From positions 948,001-1,012,000 of the forward strand of contig NZ_CP018632.1 of the NCBI RefSeq assembly GCF_002215215.1: DNA of 64,000 nt, given 5' to 3'. This stretch comes from Granulosicoccus antarcticus IMCC3135 (GTDB lineage: Bacteria; Pseudomonadota; Gammaproteobacteria; Granulosicoccales; Granulosicoccaceae). The position numbers and the translations under genes were made by a program. Of this stretch, positions 25,473 to 34,762 are shown one piece after another; the first letter of the stretch is position 1; each line of letters starts with the position of its first letter. The notes below the pieces were generated by a model. The model worked only from the letters and a program-made list of their open reading frames with translations, was not told the origin of the DNA and did no database searches.

Positions 25473-26594
25473 ATGGAGTTATGGCATCTGTTTGTGCTCA
25501 TCGCGCTTTTGCTGGCGGTGTTTCTGGTGGGCACCCAGATTACGTTCATGTTCCGTAGTCGTCGGGCTCGCAAGTCACGTGAAAAACTACGTGATCAGGC
25601 CGTTGACCGTGCGCTGGCCTCCAGACTGTTTGTCGGCGGCAGGGTCATTGGCAATGCTGACATGGAACCTTCGACTTCGATCAGCGAGCCTTGCGAAATG
25701 CAGATGGATGATGATGGTGCTGAACCGGAAGCGACTGTCACGCCGCCGACGCAAAGGGCATCGTCACCCAGCGATTACAGTCAGGATGAAGCCATGGTGC
25801 TACGCAGCAGGCTCCAGGAACAAGACGAGACAATCAGTCAGCTGCAGCAGGTACTGGATGAACTGACGACAACGACCGCGACACGCGAGTCAGTCAACTT
25901 TCTGCAAAAGCAGCTTTTAACCGCCAGAACGACCGTACAGCAGCAAGAGGCTGAACTCAAACAGCTGAGGCGCGAGATGGAGCAGCGACGGCCTCTTGCG
26001 GCAACGATGGCGGTTCAACCCGCGGATGAACAGGCATCCAGGCTGCTGATGGAGGAGCTTGATCAGGCGAATCAATTGAACCTTGTGATGCAGGAACAAT
26101 TGTCTGAACAGTTGCGCCGTGCTGAGATCAAGGCAGAGGAGGCGCAGCAAAACGCTGTCGAATCAAATCGTTTGCGCGGTGAACTGGAAAGCTTACGTGC
26201 CGATCGTTCCATGGCTAAAGCCCGCATGGCAGAACTGCAGGTTCGAGTGGATGAGCAACAGATTGCGTTGGACGTGCTTATCAGTCAGCGTGCCGTCATC
26301 GATGCGTTGAGCGTGGCTTCACAGCCTGACGAGAATGAGCGTTCGTTTGTCAGGCCTGCGTATGAAAGCGTGGATGAGCACGACGATCTGAAAATAATCA
26401 AAGGCATTGGGCCGGTCATGGAGCAACGGTTACATGAGCTGGGGCTGACTACGTTCAGACAGCTGGCAGAATGTAGTGAACAGGATATCGAAGCCATTGC
26501 CACCGCTATCGGAACCTTTGCCGGGCACATCAAACGAGATGACTGGGTCGGCAAGGCCCGTGAACTGGCGGCATTCAGCAAGGATCCAGTCTGA
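25473..26594 (+). CDS. Membrane-anchored coiled-coil protein with C-terminal HhH domain
   Basis: A 373-residue protein. Residues 5-27 form one membrane helix (LFVLIALLLAVFLVGTQITF), followed by a basic stretch, an acidic linker, a Gln/Glu-rich coiled coil (~110-275), and a C-terminal helix-hairpin-helix-like domain (~300-370: LKIIKGIGPVMEQRLHELG, then FAGHIKRDDWVGKARELA). Similar C-terminal domains occur in membrane proteins annotated as nuclease-like, though no catalytic site is seen. It could tether nucleic acid or proteins at the membrane. The 231 bp upstream hold no recognisable gene. Confidence 0.7.
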   Translation: MELWHLFVLIALLLAVFLVGTQITFMFRSRRARKSREKLRDQAVDRALASRLFVGGRVIGNADMEPSTSISEPCEMQMDDDGAEPEATVTPPTQRASSPSDYSQDEAMVLRSRLQEQDETISQLQQVLDELTTTTATRESVNFLQKQLLTARTTVQQQEAELKQLRREMEQRRPLAATMAVQPADEQASRLLMEELDQANQLNLVMQEQLSEQLRRAEIKAEEAQQNAVESNRLRGELESLRADRSMAKARMAELQVRVDEQQIALDVLISQRAVIDALSVASQPDENERSFVRPAYESVDEHDDLKIIKGIGPVMEQRLHELGLTTFRQLAECSEQDIEAIATAIGTFAGHIKRDDWVGKARELAAFSKDPV

Positions 26595-26637
26595 GGGTTC
26601 GTGAAGCAGGCTCGTAAGAGATCAGATAGCCAATCAA

Positions 26638-27714
26638 TCAGTCGACAGGCGATGAAGTGTCACGCTCGCCGGCAATCAGCGCAACCTTGTGAGCATCGCC
26701 GACGCTGGCAAGCTCGGCGACATGTTTGAGTTGTGCCACCTGCAGTTGTCTTGCCGGATTGTTGTTCAGGGTATTTTGCAGATCGTTGATAATCATGCGA
26801 CCAATCAATTGACGGCCGCCGGCGACAGCTGCTGCTCTGTGTGGTGAGAGAATGACATTGCGTAGTGCTCTGAGCCGATGAGTGTTGGCCAGCGGTTCAT
26901 CAGGAAAGACATCAATGGCCAGTCTGATATGACCACTGGCCACCGCATCGACGACCGCTTCGAAATCGATCAGGTGTGCACGACTAATCACAACCAGTAA
27001 TGAAGCTTGTTGCATCAGAGCAATGGCACGCGCATCAAGCATCTGATAGTTCGATTGAGTGGGTGCTGCAGTGATGAAGACAACACGGCAACGTTGCAAC
27101 AACTCATCAAATTCCACCAGTTCAACCGCTTCTGTAGTGGCTATCGATTTGTCCAGCCAGGGATCGTGCGCCATGACATTGACGTTGAATGGTTGCATGA
27201 CCTTGCGAGTGGCTCGAGCGATAGATCCAAAGCCTACGAAGCCCACTGTACTGTTAAACAAGGTGAAATCAGTATCGGTATTGTCATTGAGCCATCGCTC
27301 TGTTCCCGTGCGAAAGTTTTCATGCTCGTTGATCAAACCACGGGCGCCTGCCAATGTCATGGCCAGTGCCATTTCGGCAACCGACTCCTGGAAGCCCGGA
27401 GCACAGCTGAGCACTTCTACACCACGTTCTCCACAGGCTTGATAATCCACCGTATCCGGAAAAGCGCCGGATACCTCGATGATGGTATGGAGTTGTGGGG
27501 CGCGAGCGAGACTGCTTGCATCCACTCTGGGGGACGCGGCTATCAGTACAGAGGCGCGTGGCCATGCCTCTTCCAGTATCTCTGCAGGTATGGGCGTATC
27601 CTTGCCCCAGACCACCTCAAAGAGTTGGTGCAGGCTCTCAAGCTCTTGTGGCGAAAACAGCTCGCTTATCTGACGCCAGTGGGCATCGAGTATCAAAGTG
27701 GGTCTGGTATGCAT
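26638..27714 (-). CDS. D-isomer-specific 2-hydroxyacid dehydrogenase family protein
   Basis: A 358-residue NAD(P)-dependent dehydrogenase. The Rossmann glycine motif is VGFVGFGSIARATRK (~155-170). The catalytic triad is readable: Arg in VISRAHLIDFEAV, Glu in DVFPDEPLA and His in ILSPHRAAA. The substrate could be a 2-oxo/2-hydroxy acid such as glyoxylate, hydroxypyruvate or phosphoglycerate; the sequence does not settle it. Converges with the HhH gene. Confidence 0.9.
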   Translation of the reverse strand: MHTRPTLILDAHWRQISELFSPQELESLHQLFEVVWGKDTPIPAEILEEAWPRASVLIAASPRVDASSLARAPQLHTIIEVSGAFPDTVDYQACGERGVEVLSCAPGFQESVAEMALAMTLAGARGLINEHENFRTGTERWLNDNTDTDFTLFNSTVGFVGFGSIARATRKVMQPFNVNVMAHDPWLDKSIATTEAVELVEFDELLQRCRVVFITAAPTQSNYQMLDARAIALMQQASLLVVISRAHLIDFEAVVDAVASGHIRLAIDVFPDEPLANTHRLRALRNVILSPHRAAAVAGGRQLIGRMIINDLQNTLNNNPARQLQVAQLKHVAELASVGDAHKVALIAGERDTSSPVD

Positions 27715-27808
27715 GTCTGGCAGGAAGAATTGACAACGCGGGAATTGATGATTTCACTACGAGGTGTGCGAGTCAATAGAGTGCGCCATTACGGTGCGCT
27801 GCGAGTCT

Positions 27809-27828
27809 GCAGCAGCTTTGCCTGCTGC
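27809..27828. promoter_or_regulatory. Hairpin in the spacer upstream of the esterase lipoprotein
   Basis: GCAGCAG and CTGCTGC pair perfectly around a 6-nt loop within the 256-bp spacer 27715-27970. Function unknown; the rest of the spacer holds no gene I can see. Confidence 0.25.
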
Positions 27829-27970
27829 CAGCAAGCTTGTGTACGGAACCTTCACTGTCTATGCTTTGCTACACTAGCTGGACTATTCTCGCGGATGTGG
27901 TTGATGCTGCGAACAGGGATGCCCCATACATGATGGCCAGATGCCTTTGTAGTCACGCACTGACAATCCA

Positions 27971-29806
27971 ATGAAAAAATACTTGATTTTTGCGCTTCTA
28001 GGCGGGCTTGTGCTTGTCTCCGGTTGCGGCAACAGTAACTCTGGAGCCGTTGTCGGTTCGTCAACCACATCATCTGATAGTGAGGTTGCTGACGGTGCCG
28101 GGGTTGGCGGAAATCCGACGCTGCCTGATGCCGGCGGTGATACTGATTCTGGCAATGACACCGGAGGTACGGACGAGGCTGGTGATACTGGCAACGGGGC
28201 TGGTACGGATAGTAGCGACGGTGCCGGAAGTACAGATGGCGCAGTTGAGGGTGATAGTGGTTCGCAGCTGGATGATCTTGTCGTCACCGACGACATGCTT
28301 CCTCCTGGTAATCTTCGCGCTGTGCGTTACTCGGCTACCGCAGGCGAAGTATTCTGGGATGCATTATCGGATGCAGATGAAAATACTCGCTATCGGATTG
28401 AACGTGACGGCATTGTTCTGGCGACAGTATCCAGTCTCAGCTATTTTACCGAGACACTGCAGTTTGAAACTGTGCATACCATGACGGTCTATGTCGTTGC
28501 TGGAGAGTTGCGCAGCCAGTCGGCAACGATCACGTTCAATGAGCAGATTGATCCGCCAATCGCCGTTCATGAATTCGAGCTGGGCCTGGACCGCAATCGT
28601 GTATCGCTTGATGAAGGTAATGAGGCGGGAAGTACTTTCGTCATCAACATTGCTGCGCAAGGCAATGAGACGGTACAGCTGGAGATTCAAGGTCAGAGAC
28701 CTGACGACACTGCGGGCATTACCATCGAGCTGGGCAAGTCTGTCTTGAGCAGTGAAGAGTCTGATACCAGCGTGACATTCAAGATGCCCGTTGGCATGCG
28801 CCCGATCATGGAGCAGGAACGCAGGTTCAATCTGATTGCAAGCAGTGGTGATCAAGTACGCCAGGCCGAGATCATTCTGGATGTGAAGCCAGTCAATGCA
28901 CCTGATGTCTATCTGCTTATTGGTCAGAGCAACATGGTGGGCTCAAGCAAGACAGGTTTGAAGGAAGTGTATGCCGGTGGGCAAGACGAGCGAAGTGATC
29001 GCATCTGGCAACTCAATGTTGCTCCGAACAACAAACAGATCTTCAGTGGTTTCGATGATTTCCTCAATGAATCCAACAACGCTATAGAACCCCGTTTTAT
29101 CGAAGCCGAGGATCCATTGCACGACCCTCGCAATCCGGTTGTACAGTTCAAAGGGGGCACGACAGTTGGCCCGTCACTGACATTTGCCAAGGCCGCTTTG
29201 GCCAGTACCACCCAGCGTATCTATCTGGTCCCGACTGCCTGGGGTGCTAGCGGTTTTTGTAATGTTACAGGGGAGCTGCTGGCCTGGAATGCCGGTACCT
29301 CCGATAATTCATCACTGGGAGGTAGCGGCTTACTGGAGCGAGCCTTGACGCGGTTGAATATGACCATGCGTGATACCGGTGGAATACTACGCGGGATTAT
29401 CTGGCATCAAGGGGGGGCGGACTCCAATGATCAGGCCTGTGCAGATACGTATGCAGAAAACCTGAGACTGATGGTCGAGCGTTTGCGACGCGATGCGCCG
29501 CAGGATGCTCGAGGTCCAGCGGCCAGAGGTTCGCAGGCACCTATCCCCTTTATTGTGGGCACTCAGTCCAAGGGCGTTGATGATCGTGGTGATTACTCAA
29601 AGTGGCCTTCGACAAAGACTCAGGTAGATGCCGTACAGCGGAATATTTCTGCCATTGTTCCCTATGCAGACTGGGTCAATAATGATGATCTGGTGCCTCC
29701 CTCATACCCTTGTGGCTCAAGCTCTTGTGTGCACTTTGGAGCCACTGCCAATCGTGAGATAGGACGGCGGTTCTACGAAGCATTGACAAGGGTCTGGAGT
29801 CGCTGA
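27971..29806 (+). CDS. Lipoprotein carbohydrate esterase (SASA / sialate O-acetylesterase-like)
   Basis: A 611-residue lipoprotein. The lipobox LVSGC puts the lipidated Cys at 19. Residues ~20-100 are a low-complexity Gly/Asp/Ser/Thr linker; ~110-195 look like a fibronectin III fold and ~195-305 like another beta domain. The catalytic region (~310-611) is an SGNH-type esterase: the nucleophile in LLIGQSNMVG (~315), IIWHQGGADSN (~476) and the C-terminal His in VHFGATANREIG (~592). It probably removes acetyl groups from polysaccharides or sialic acids outside the cell or in the periplasm. Monocistronic, upstream of the pst operon. Confidence 0.82.
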   Translation: MKKYLIFALLGGLVLVSGCGNSNSGAVVGSSTTSSDSEVADGAGVGGNPTLPDAGGDTDSGNDTGGTDEAGDTGNGAGTDSSDGAGSTDGAVEGDSGSQLDDLVVTDDMLPPGNLRAVRYSATAGEVFWDALSDADENTRYRIERDGIVLATVSSLSYFTETLQFETVHTMTVYVVAGELRSQSATITFNEQIDPPIAVHEFELGLDRNRVSLDEGNEAGSTFVINIAAQGNETVQLEIQGQRPDDTAGITIELGKSVLSSEESDTSVTFKMPVGMRPIMEQERRFNLIASSGDQVRQAEIILDVKPVNAPDVYLLIGQSNMVGSSKTGLKEVYAGGQDERSDRIWQLNVAPNNKQIFSGFDDFLNESNNAIEPRFIEAEDPLHDPRNPVVQFKGGTTVGPSLTFAKAALASTTQRIYLVPTAWGASGFCNVTGELLAWNAGTSDNSSLGGSGLLERALTRLNMTMRDTGGILRGIIWHQGGADSNDQACADTYAENLRLMVERLRRDAPQDARGPAARGSQAPIPFIVGTQSKGVDDRGDYSKWPSTKTQVDAVQRNISAIVPYADWVNNDDLVPPSYPCGSSSCVHFGATANREIGRRFYEALTRVWSR

Positions 29807-29831
29807 GAGTCCTGTCCAGTCGCCTTGCTTC

Positions 29832-29849
29832 TTGTCACACTGTTGTCAT
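29832..29849 (+). promoter_or_regulatory. PHO-box-like direct repeat (distal)
   Basis: TTGTCAC-ACTG-TTGTCAT: two 7-bp units at an 11-bp period, matching the PhoB consensus CTGTCAT-N4-CTGTCAT closely. It lies ~195 bp upstream of pstS. Confidence 0.55.
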
Positions 29850-29955
29850 GACAGCGGGCGGCAGCTTGCCCATTCAGGCAGTTTTTGTGTGAGCCGGGAA
29901 GGTTCCTTGTACGTTTCTTGATACTGGTGTTGTTAATTTCGAATAGATCCTGCGT

Positions 29956-29973
29956 TTGACATGTAACTGTCAT
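29956..29973 (+). promoter_or_regulatory. PHO-box-like direct repeat (proximal)
   Basis: TTGACAT-GTAA-CTGTCAT: the second unit is a perfect PhoB half-site and the spacing is the expected 11 bp. It lies ~72 bp before the pstS start, where PhoB would activate transcription under phosphate starvation. Confidence 0.7.
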
Positions 29974-30044
29974 ATGGCGTTGTTACTGTGTGGACTTCAG
30001 TTTTCTTTGTCCACTTACGCTTAATCAGGATGTTTCGGAAATCC

Positions 30045-31100
30045 ATGAACAGCCCACTATTCAGAAAATTAGCGCTCGCAACCGTCGGTGCATCCCTCGT
30101 TGTTGGCAGTTCACTTGTTAGTGCCGACACCAAGTTGATTGGCTCAGGTGCGAGCTTCCCATTCCCTATCTATTCCAAGTGGTTCAAGGATTTCAGTCAA
30201 GCCAGCGATGGTACGCGTATCGACTATCAGGCCAAGGGTTCAGGCGCTGGTATTCAGGATCTTGTAAACGGAACGGTTGACTTCGCAGCCAGTGATGCTG
30301 CCATGAATGAAGAGGAGATGGCTCAGGTTGAAGCCGGAGTTGTACTACTGCCTCTTACAGCTGGCGAAGTGGTATTGGCTTATAACCTCGACGGTGTTGA
30401 TGAGTTGAAGTTGCCACGTGATGTTTATCCAAAAATATTCACCGGCCAGATCACCCAATGGAATGATGACGCTATCGCTGCGGCCAATCCGGGTGTTGAG
30501 CTGCCGGACGAAGAGATCACGGTAGTCGTGCGTTCCGATTCTTCTGGTACCACCTATGTCTTCAGTGGTCATCTGAGTGAGGTCAGTGAGTCATTCAAGT
30601 CAGAAATAGGTCAGGGTAAATCACCACAGTGGCCTCAAACACAGAACTTCGTGAAAGCGCCGAAGAATGATGGCATTACGGCAACCATCAAGCAGACACC
30701 CGGTGCCATCGGTTACATCGAGTATGGCTATGCCAAGTTGACCGGTGCCAAGTCTGCAATGCTTCAAAATGCGGCTGGAAATTACGTTGCAGCGGGCGCT
30801 GAAGCAGGCGCTGCCGCACTGGCCAGTGCCGAATTCTCGGACGGAACTCTGCCCAACAGCGATGTTCCCGATCTGATCTCCTGGATCTATGATCCTGCAG
30901 GTGATCAGGCTTACCCGATTGCCAGTTTTACATGGTTGCTTGCATACAAGGAACAGGACGATGACAAGGCAGCCGCTCTGCGTGATTTTGTTGAATACGC
31001 CATTACCGAAGGTCAGAAGAGTTCTGATGAATTGGGTTATATCCCACTGCCAGAAAATGTAATCGAGCGCGTTCGCTCTGCTGCAGCTCTCATTCAGTAA
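30045..31100 (+). CDS. pstS: Phosphate ABC transporter periplasmic binding protein PstS
   Basis: Captures inorganic phosphate in the periplasm. The start at 30045 (MNSPLFRKL) gives a clean signal peptide cleaved near LVSA/DTK; in-frame starts at 30030 and 29988 are possible. The mature protein begins with the family motif KLIGSGASFPFPIYSKWF. It has the phosphate loop VVRSDSSGTTYVFSGHL and TPGAIGYIEYGYA. The 352 residues are usual for PstS. First gene of pstSCAB with two PHO-box-like sites upstream. Confidence 0.97.
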   Translation: MNSPLFRKLALATVGASLVVGSSLVSADTKLIGSGASFPFPIYSKWFKDFSQASDGTRIDYQAKGSGAGIQDLVNGTVDFAASDAAMNEEEMAQVEAGVVLLPLTAGEVVLAYNLDGVDELKLPRDVYPKIFTGQITQWNDDAIAAANPGVELPDEEITVVVRSDSSGTTYVFSGHLSEVSESFKSEIGQGKSPQWPQTQNFVKAPKNDGITATIKQTPGAIGYIEYGYAKLTGAKSAMLQNAAGNYVAAGAEAGAAALASAEFSDGTLPNSDVPDLISWIYDPAGDQAYPIASFTWLLAYKEQDDDKAAALRDFVEYAITEGQKSSDELGYIPLPENVIERVRSAAALIQ

Positions 31101-31117
31101 GTCACTGGACGCACAGG

Positions 31118-31145
31118 CAGTGCCCCGGGTCTTGGCGTGGCACTG
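31118..31145 (+). promoter_or_regulatory. Intercistronic hairpin pstS-pstC
   Basis: CAGTGCC and GGCACTG pair around a 14-nt loop that can itself pair partly, in the 127-bp gap after pstS. Such hairpins often stabilise or partly terminate transcripts so that more binding protein than permease is made. Confidence 0.4.
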
Positions 31146-31227
31146 TCTTGCGATATGACATCGAGATGTTGATATTCAGGTGCCAGGGTGCGCCTTTTTT
31201 TCTTCCAAAATACTGACAGGAGCCAGC

Positions 31228-32205
31228 ATGGCCCGACATCAATTCAATGTATCCAGCTCCGTGGGCGGCGTTTGCGCTCCACCGAGCTCTCGGCAACTGA
31301 CAAGTGATCTGTTGTTCAGAGGCCTCGCCTGGTGCTGTGCAGCGTTCATCATTCTTCTAACCGGCTACATTTTGTACAAGATCGGAGTGCAGGCGGTACC
31401 CGCCATGCAACAACATGGTCTGGGTTTTATCTTTGGTACAACCTGGGATGTTTCTCGAGACACCTTTGGTGTGTTGCCGGAGATCTGGGGTACGCTCTAT
31501 AGCTCTCTGTTGGCGCTACTGATCGGTGGCACGTTTGGCGTTGCCATCGCAATATTTCTGACACAGGAATTCATCGGTCCCAGGCTTGCATCAGTGTTTC
31601 GCACCATTGTCGAGATGCTGGCAGCCATTCCTTCGGTTGTATTCGGTCTCTGGGGCATTTATGTGGTTATCCCCATGCTGCGTCCGATGTCAGAATTTCT
31701 CAATGAGTATCTGGGTTGGTTCCCGTTGTTTTCTACCGACCTGGCGGGTCCGGGCCTGGCACCTGCGGCGCTGGTGCTGGCCATCATGATATTGCCAACA
31801 GTGGCAGCTATCTCAGTCGATGCAATGCGCAGAATTCCCTACAAGGTGAAAGAAGCCGCTTATGGCATGGGAACAACGCGTTGGGAAGCTATTCTCAAGG
31901 TCATGTTGCCGACAGCATCTTCAGGCATTCTGGCAGCATTGGTATTGGGCTTTGGTCGGGCACTGGGCGAGACCATGGCATTGGCCATGCTCATCGGTAA
32001 CAGCAATCAGATCAATATTTCGCTCTTTGCACCTGCCAATACGCTGGCATCCTTGCTGGCTTCAAGCTTTCCCGAAGCAGGCGTTGTCGAAGTTCAGGCG
32101 CTGATGTATGCCGCACTGGTACTACTTGCCATAACGTTTCTTGTGAATGTAGGTGGCCTGGCCATCCAGCAATACACGGTCAGAAAATTTGAGGGTAAAC
32201 GATGA
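31228..32205 (+). CDS. pstC: Phosphate ABC transporter permease PstC
   Basis: A 325-residue inner-membrane permease with about six helices. Family blocks include FGTTWDVSRDTFGVLPEIWGT, shown here in part as FGVLPEIWGT, AIPSVVFGLWGIYV and the ATPase-contact loop GMGTTRWEAILKVMLP. ATG 31228 has AGGAG five bases upstream and is preferred to the longer frame starting at 31180. Its stop overlaps the pstA start (ATGA). Confidence 0.96.
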   Translation: MARHQFNVSSSVGGVCAPPSSRQLTSDLLFRGLAWCCAAFIILLTGYILYKIGVQAVPAMQQHGLGFIFGTTWDVSRDTFGVLPEIWGTLYSSLLALLIGGTFGVAIAIFLTQEFIGPRLASVFRTIVEMLAAIPSVVFGLWGIYVVIPMLRPMSEFLNEYLGWFPLFSTDLAGPGLAPAALVLAIMILPTVAAISVDAMRRIPYKVKEAAYGMGTTRWEAILKVMLPTASSGILAALVLGFGRALGETMALAMLIGNSNQINISLFAPANTLASLLASSFPEAGVVEVQALMYAALVLLAITFLVNVGGLAIQQYTVRKFEGKR

Positions 32206-33113
32206 GCATCATCAATCCGACAGCTGCTGATTCTGTCAGCCTGGAGGTTGCTGTGCGCGCGATCCCGAAACTCGAACGTCAGACTTTCGAATCTCGTGCC
32301 ATGAAGAGTGGCTTGTTGACCACATTGACCTGGGCGGCAGCCCTGGTTGCGGCTATACCTCTGTTTTCTGTGTTGTACATGCTGGTCGTTGAGGGTGCTG
32401 CCCGTATCGACTTTGAAGCCTTGACCGCATTGCCGCCTGCAGGCTTTGAGCAAGGTGGAGGTTTTGGCAACGCCATTGTAGGTACCTTGCTCATGGTAGG
32501 GATCGGGGCCTTGATTGCCGTTCCGCTGGGTATCATTGCGGCTATCTATCTCTCCATACTGGGCGCACAGACTCGTGTTGCAAAAGTGTCCCGTTTCCTG
32601 GCCAAGGTTCTCACCGGGCTACCCTCCATTTTGGCAGGAGTGTTTGCCTATGCTGCCGTTGTGGTCTGGATGGGAACCTACTCGGCCATTGCCGGCGGTA
32701 TCGCTCTGGGTGTCTTGATGTTGCCAACCGTCATTCTCACGGCAGAGGAGTCCATGAAAGAGGTGCCACAGCGCATGAAGGATGCCGCCTTTGGTATGGG
32801 ATGTACGCGTAGTCAGGTGGTCTGGAGTGTTGTCTTGCCGACAGGCCTGCCGGGTATTCTCACCGGCGTGATGCTGGCTGTGGCTGGGGCTGCGGGTGAG
32901 TCTGCACCGTTGCTGTTTACAGCACTATTCAGTAACTACTATGTGAGTGAGGTGGCAGAGCCGACGGCCTCCTTGTCGATTCTTATCTACAACTTTTCAG
33001 CCATGCCTTTTGATAACCAGATCTCGCTCGCGTGGGCAGCCTCTCTGGTTTTGGTGTTCATGGTTCTTGTCATCAATATACTTGCCAGGCTGCTTGGTCG
33101 GTCCAAGGTCTGA
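32202..33113 (+). CDS. pstA: Phosphate ABC transporter permease PstA
   Basis: A 303-residue permease partner of PstC. Hydrophobic helices carry GLPSILAGVFAYAAVVV, the EAA-type loop with GMGCTRSQVVWSVVLPTGL and a C-terminal segment VLVFMVLVINILARLL. It overlaps pstC by 4 nt, so translation is coupled. Confidence 0.96.
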   Translation: MSIINPTAADSVSLEVAVRAIPKLERQTFESRAMKSGLLTTLTWAAALVAAIPLFSVLYMLVVEGAARIDFEALTALPPAGFEQGGGFGNAIVGTLLMVGIGALIAVPLGIIAAIYLSILGAQTRVAKVSRFLAKVLTGLPSILAGVFAYAAVVVWMGTYSAIAGGIALGVLMLPTVILTAEESMKEVPQRMKDAAFGMGCTRSQVVWSVVLPTGLPGILTGVMLAVAGAAGESAPLLFTALFSNYYVSEVAEPTASLSILIYNFSAMPFDNQISLAWAASLVLVFMVLVINILARLLGRSKV

Positions 33114-33140
33114 TTAACCAGTCATAAAGGAATACATATC

Positions 33141-33983
33141 ATGAATGCAAGTTTGACACCTTCTCGAATAACCATCAATCAGCCAGCGCCAGTGGCAAAC
33201 GAAATCAGAGATGATATCGTTCTGGATTGCAAAGTGAAGGAAATTCACTACGGTGATTTTCTGGCTGTACGGGACAGTAATGTGCCTATTGCCAGAAAGC
33301 AGATTACCGGCTTTATCGGTCCGTCCGGCTGTGGCAAGAGTACGGTTCTGCGAAGTTTGAACCGAATGAACGATCTGATTGATACATTCAGGTTTGATGG
33401 TCAGGTGACTTATCACGGCAAGGATATCTATGCCAGCGATGTCGATCCGGTGGTTGTGCGCCGTTATATCGGTATGGTCTTTCAGCAGCCGAATCCGTTC
33501 TCCATGAGTATTTTCGATAACGTGGCATTTGGCTTGAAGCTCAACCGGTTCAAGGGGGATACGCACGAGAAGGTTGAAAAGGCTCTGCGTGGTGCGGCTT
33601 TGTGGGATGAAGTCAAAGGCAAGCTCAAGAACAGCGGACTGTCGTTATCTGGTGGGCAACAGCAGCGTCTGTGTATTGCGCGCGCAATTGCCACCGAACC
33701 AGAAGTGCTGTTGATGGATGAGCCTTGCTCGGCACTGGATCCGATTGCCACTCGTCAGGTAGAAGAGTTGATGTTGGAGTTGAAGGAAAATTTTGCAGTG
33801 GCACTGGTCACGCATAATATGCAGCAGGCGACACGGGTCGCTGACAAGACGGCATTTTTCGGTGTTGATATGTCTGCCGGTGGCAGAACCGGGTACCTGG
33901 TGGAGATGGGCGAAACTTCCCAGATCTTCAATCATCCTCGTGAGCAATTGACTCGTGAGTATGTTGCTGGCGAGTTCAGCTGA
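33141..33983 (+). CDS. pstB: Phosphate ABC transporter ATP-binding protein PstB
   Basis: A 280-residue ATPase that drives phosphate import. Walker A is [20 protein letters not shown] (~56-75), the Q loop [14 protein letters not shown], signature [15 protein letters not shown], Walker [16 protein letters not shown] and H loop [14 protein letters not shown]. The start has AAGGAA upstream. Lies 27 bp after pstA. Confidence 0.97.
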   Translation: MNASLTPSRITINQPAPVANEIRDDIVLDCKVKEIHYGDFLAVRDSNVPIARKQITGFIGPSGCGKSTVLRSLNRMNDLIDTFRFDGQVTYHGKDIYASDVDPVVVRRYIGMVFQQPNPFSMSIFDNVAFGLKLNRFKGDTHEKVEKALRGAALWDEVKGKLKNSGLSLSGGQQQRLCIARAIATEPEVLLMDEPCSALDPIATRQVEELMLELKENFAVALVTHNMQQATRVADKTAFFGVDMSAGGRTGYLVEMGETSQIFNHPREQLTREYVAGEFS

Positions 33984-33989
33984 TCGGTA

Positions 33990-34010
33990 CTGACAGATGC
34001 AAGCTGTCAG
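33990..34010 (+). promoter_or_regulatory. Hairpin after pstB
   Basis: CTGACAG and CTGTCAG pair perfectly around a 7-nt loop just after the pstB stop. A possible start codon for the next gene (33997) falls in the loop; I prefer the ATG at 34042. It could reduce read-through into the Fic-like gene. Confidence 0.4.
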
Positions 34011-34041
34011 ATCTTGTGCGTTGACAGAAAGTAGTGGGTCA

Positions 34042-34761
34042 ATGAATGCAGAACCAATCAGTGTAATGGCAAGCAGAACTGCCTGTCTGACCGGAGAGCG
34101 ATTTGATCTGCGAGCAATCAGGCAGGCGCTGGCAGGCTTGCGGCACAATATGGATCGTGTCAATTATTTTCTGGACAACGATCAGGTTGACCTTAGCAGG
34201 CAGAGCGTCGACCAGATCGTACAGGCCTATGGGATGCTTGATCACTACGTGAGTATAGAGCTGCGATTACTGGCGCTGGGGCAATCTCGTGAAGTTCTGG
34301 CGCTGAATCATTGTGTGCTGTTTGGTCAGGAAAACACGGATAATCTGGATTACAGGAAAGCCTTCCGAGCCAATGAAAAACATTTCTATCGGGTTGGAAG
34401 CTCAGGTATTGGTGACATGCTCGAATGGTATTCGCGACACCGTAATCTGACGGTCTGGCGGCAGGCTGCCGGGATCTACCTGAACACGGTAGGTCCACCG
34501 CAATTGTTTCTAGAAGGCAACCACAGAACAGGTGTGCTGTTGGCCAACTACGTACTGGCCCGTGCCAACAAGTCGCCCCTCGTACTCGATGCTCAGCTAG
34601 CCCCGGACTGGTTCCGGCTGACAGAAAAAATTCGCAAGCGAAGAGGCAGTATTTTCGATCCGAAATACTGGTTTCGTTCGCTGGATATAGAGTTAGCGGA
34701 CTTTATCCAGGCCAATGTCAACGAATGCTATCTGCGTTCAGATTCAGGAAACAGGTTCTGA
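34042..34761 (+). CDS. Degenerate Fic/Fido-fold protein in the pst operon
   Basis: A 239-residue soluble protein. Residues ~135-175 resemble the core of Fic AMP-transferases: a helix WRQAAGIYLNTV, then QLFLEGNHRTGVLLANYVLA in place of the canonical HxFx(D/E)GNGRxxR. F156, E158-G159-N160 and R162 are kept, but the catalytic His is Gln154, the Gly before Arg is His161, and the last Arg is Val165. Adenylylation is therefore doubtful; it may be a pseudo-enzyme, a binding protein or a variant with other chemistry. The rest is helical with no signal peptide. It sits 58 bp after pstB where phoU is often found, so a role in phosphate signalling is possible. An alternative start is 33997. Confidence 0.65.
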   Translation: MNAEPISVMASRTACLTGERFDLRAIRQALAGLRHNMDRVNYFLDNDQVDLSRQSVDQIVQAYGMLDHYVSIELRLLALGQSREVLALNHCVLFGQENTDNLDYRKAFRANEKHFYRVGSSGIGDMLEWYSRHRNLTVWRQAAGIYLNTVGPPQLFLEGNHRTGVLLANYVLARANKSPLVLDAQLAPDWFRLTEKIRKRRGSIFDPKYWFRSLDIELADFIQANVNECYLRSDSGNRF

Positions 34762-34762
34762 G

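Noticed and set aside
27007-27933. 308-codon plus-strand frame over the 2-hydroxyacid dehydrogenase
   Set aside because: Antisense to a gene with a complete catalytic triad; composition is Cys/His-rich and no domain is seen.
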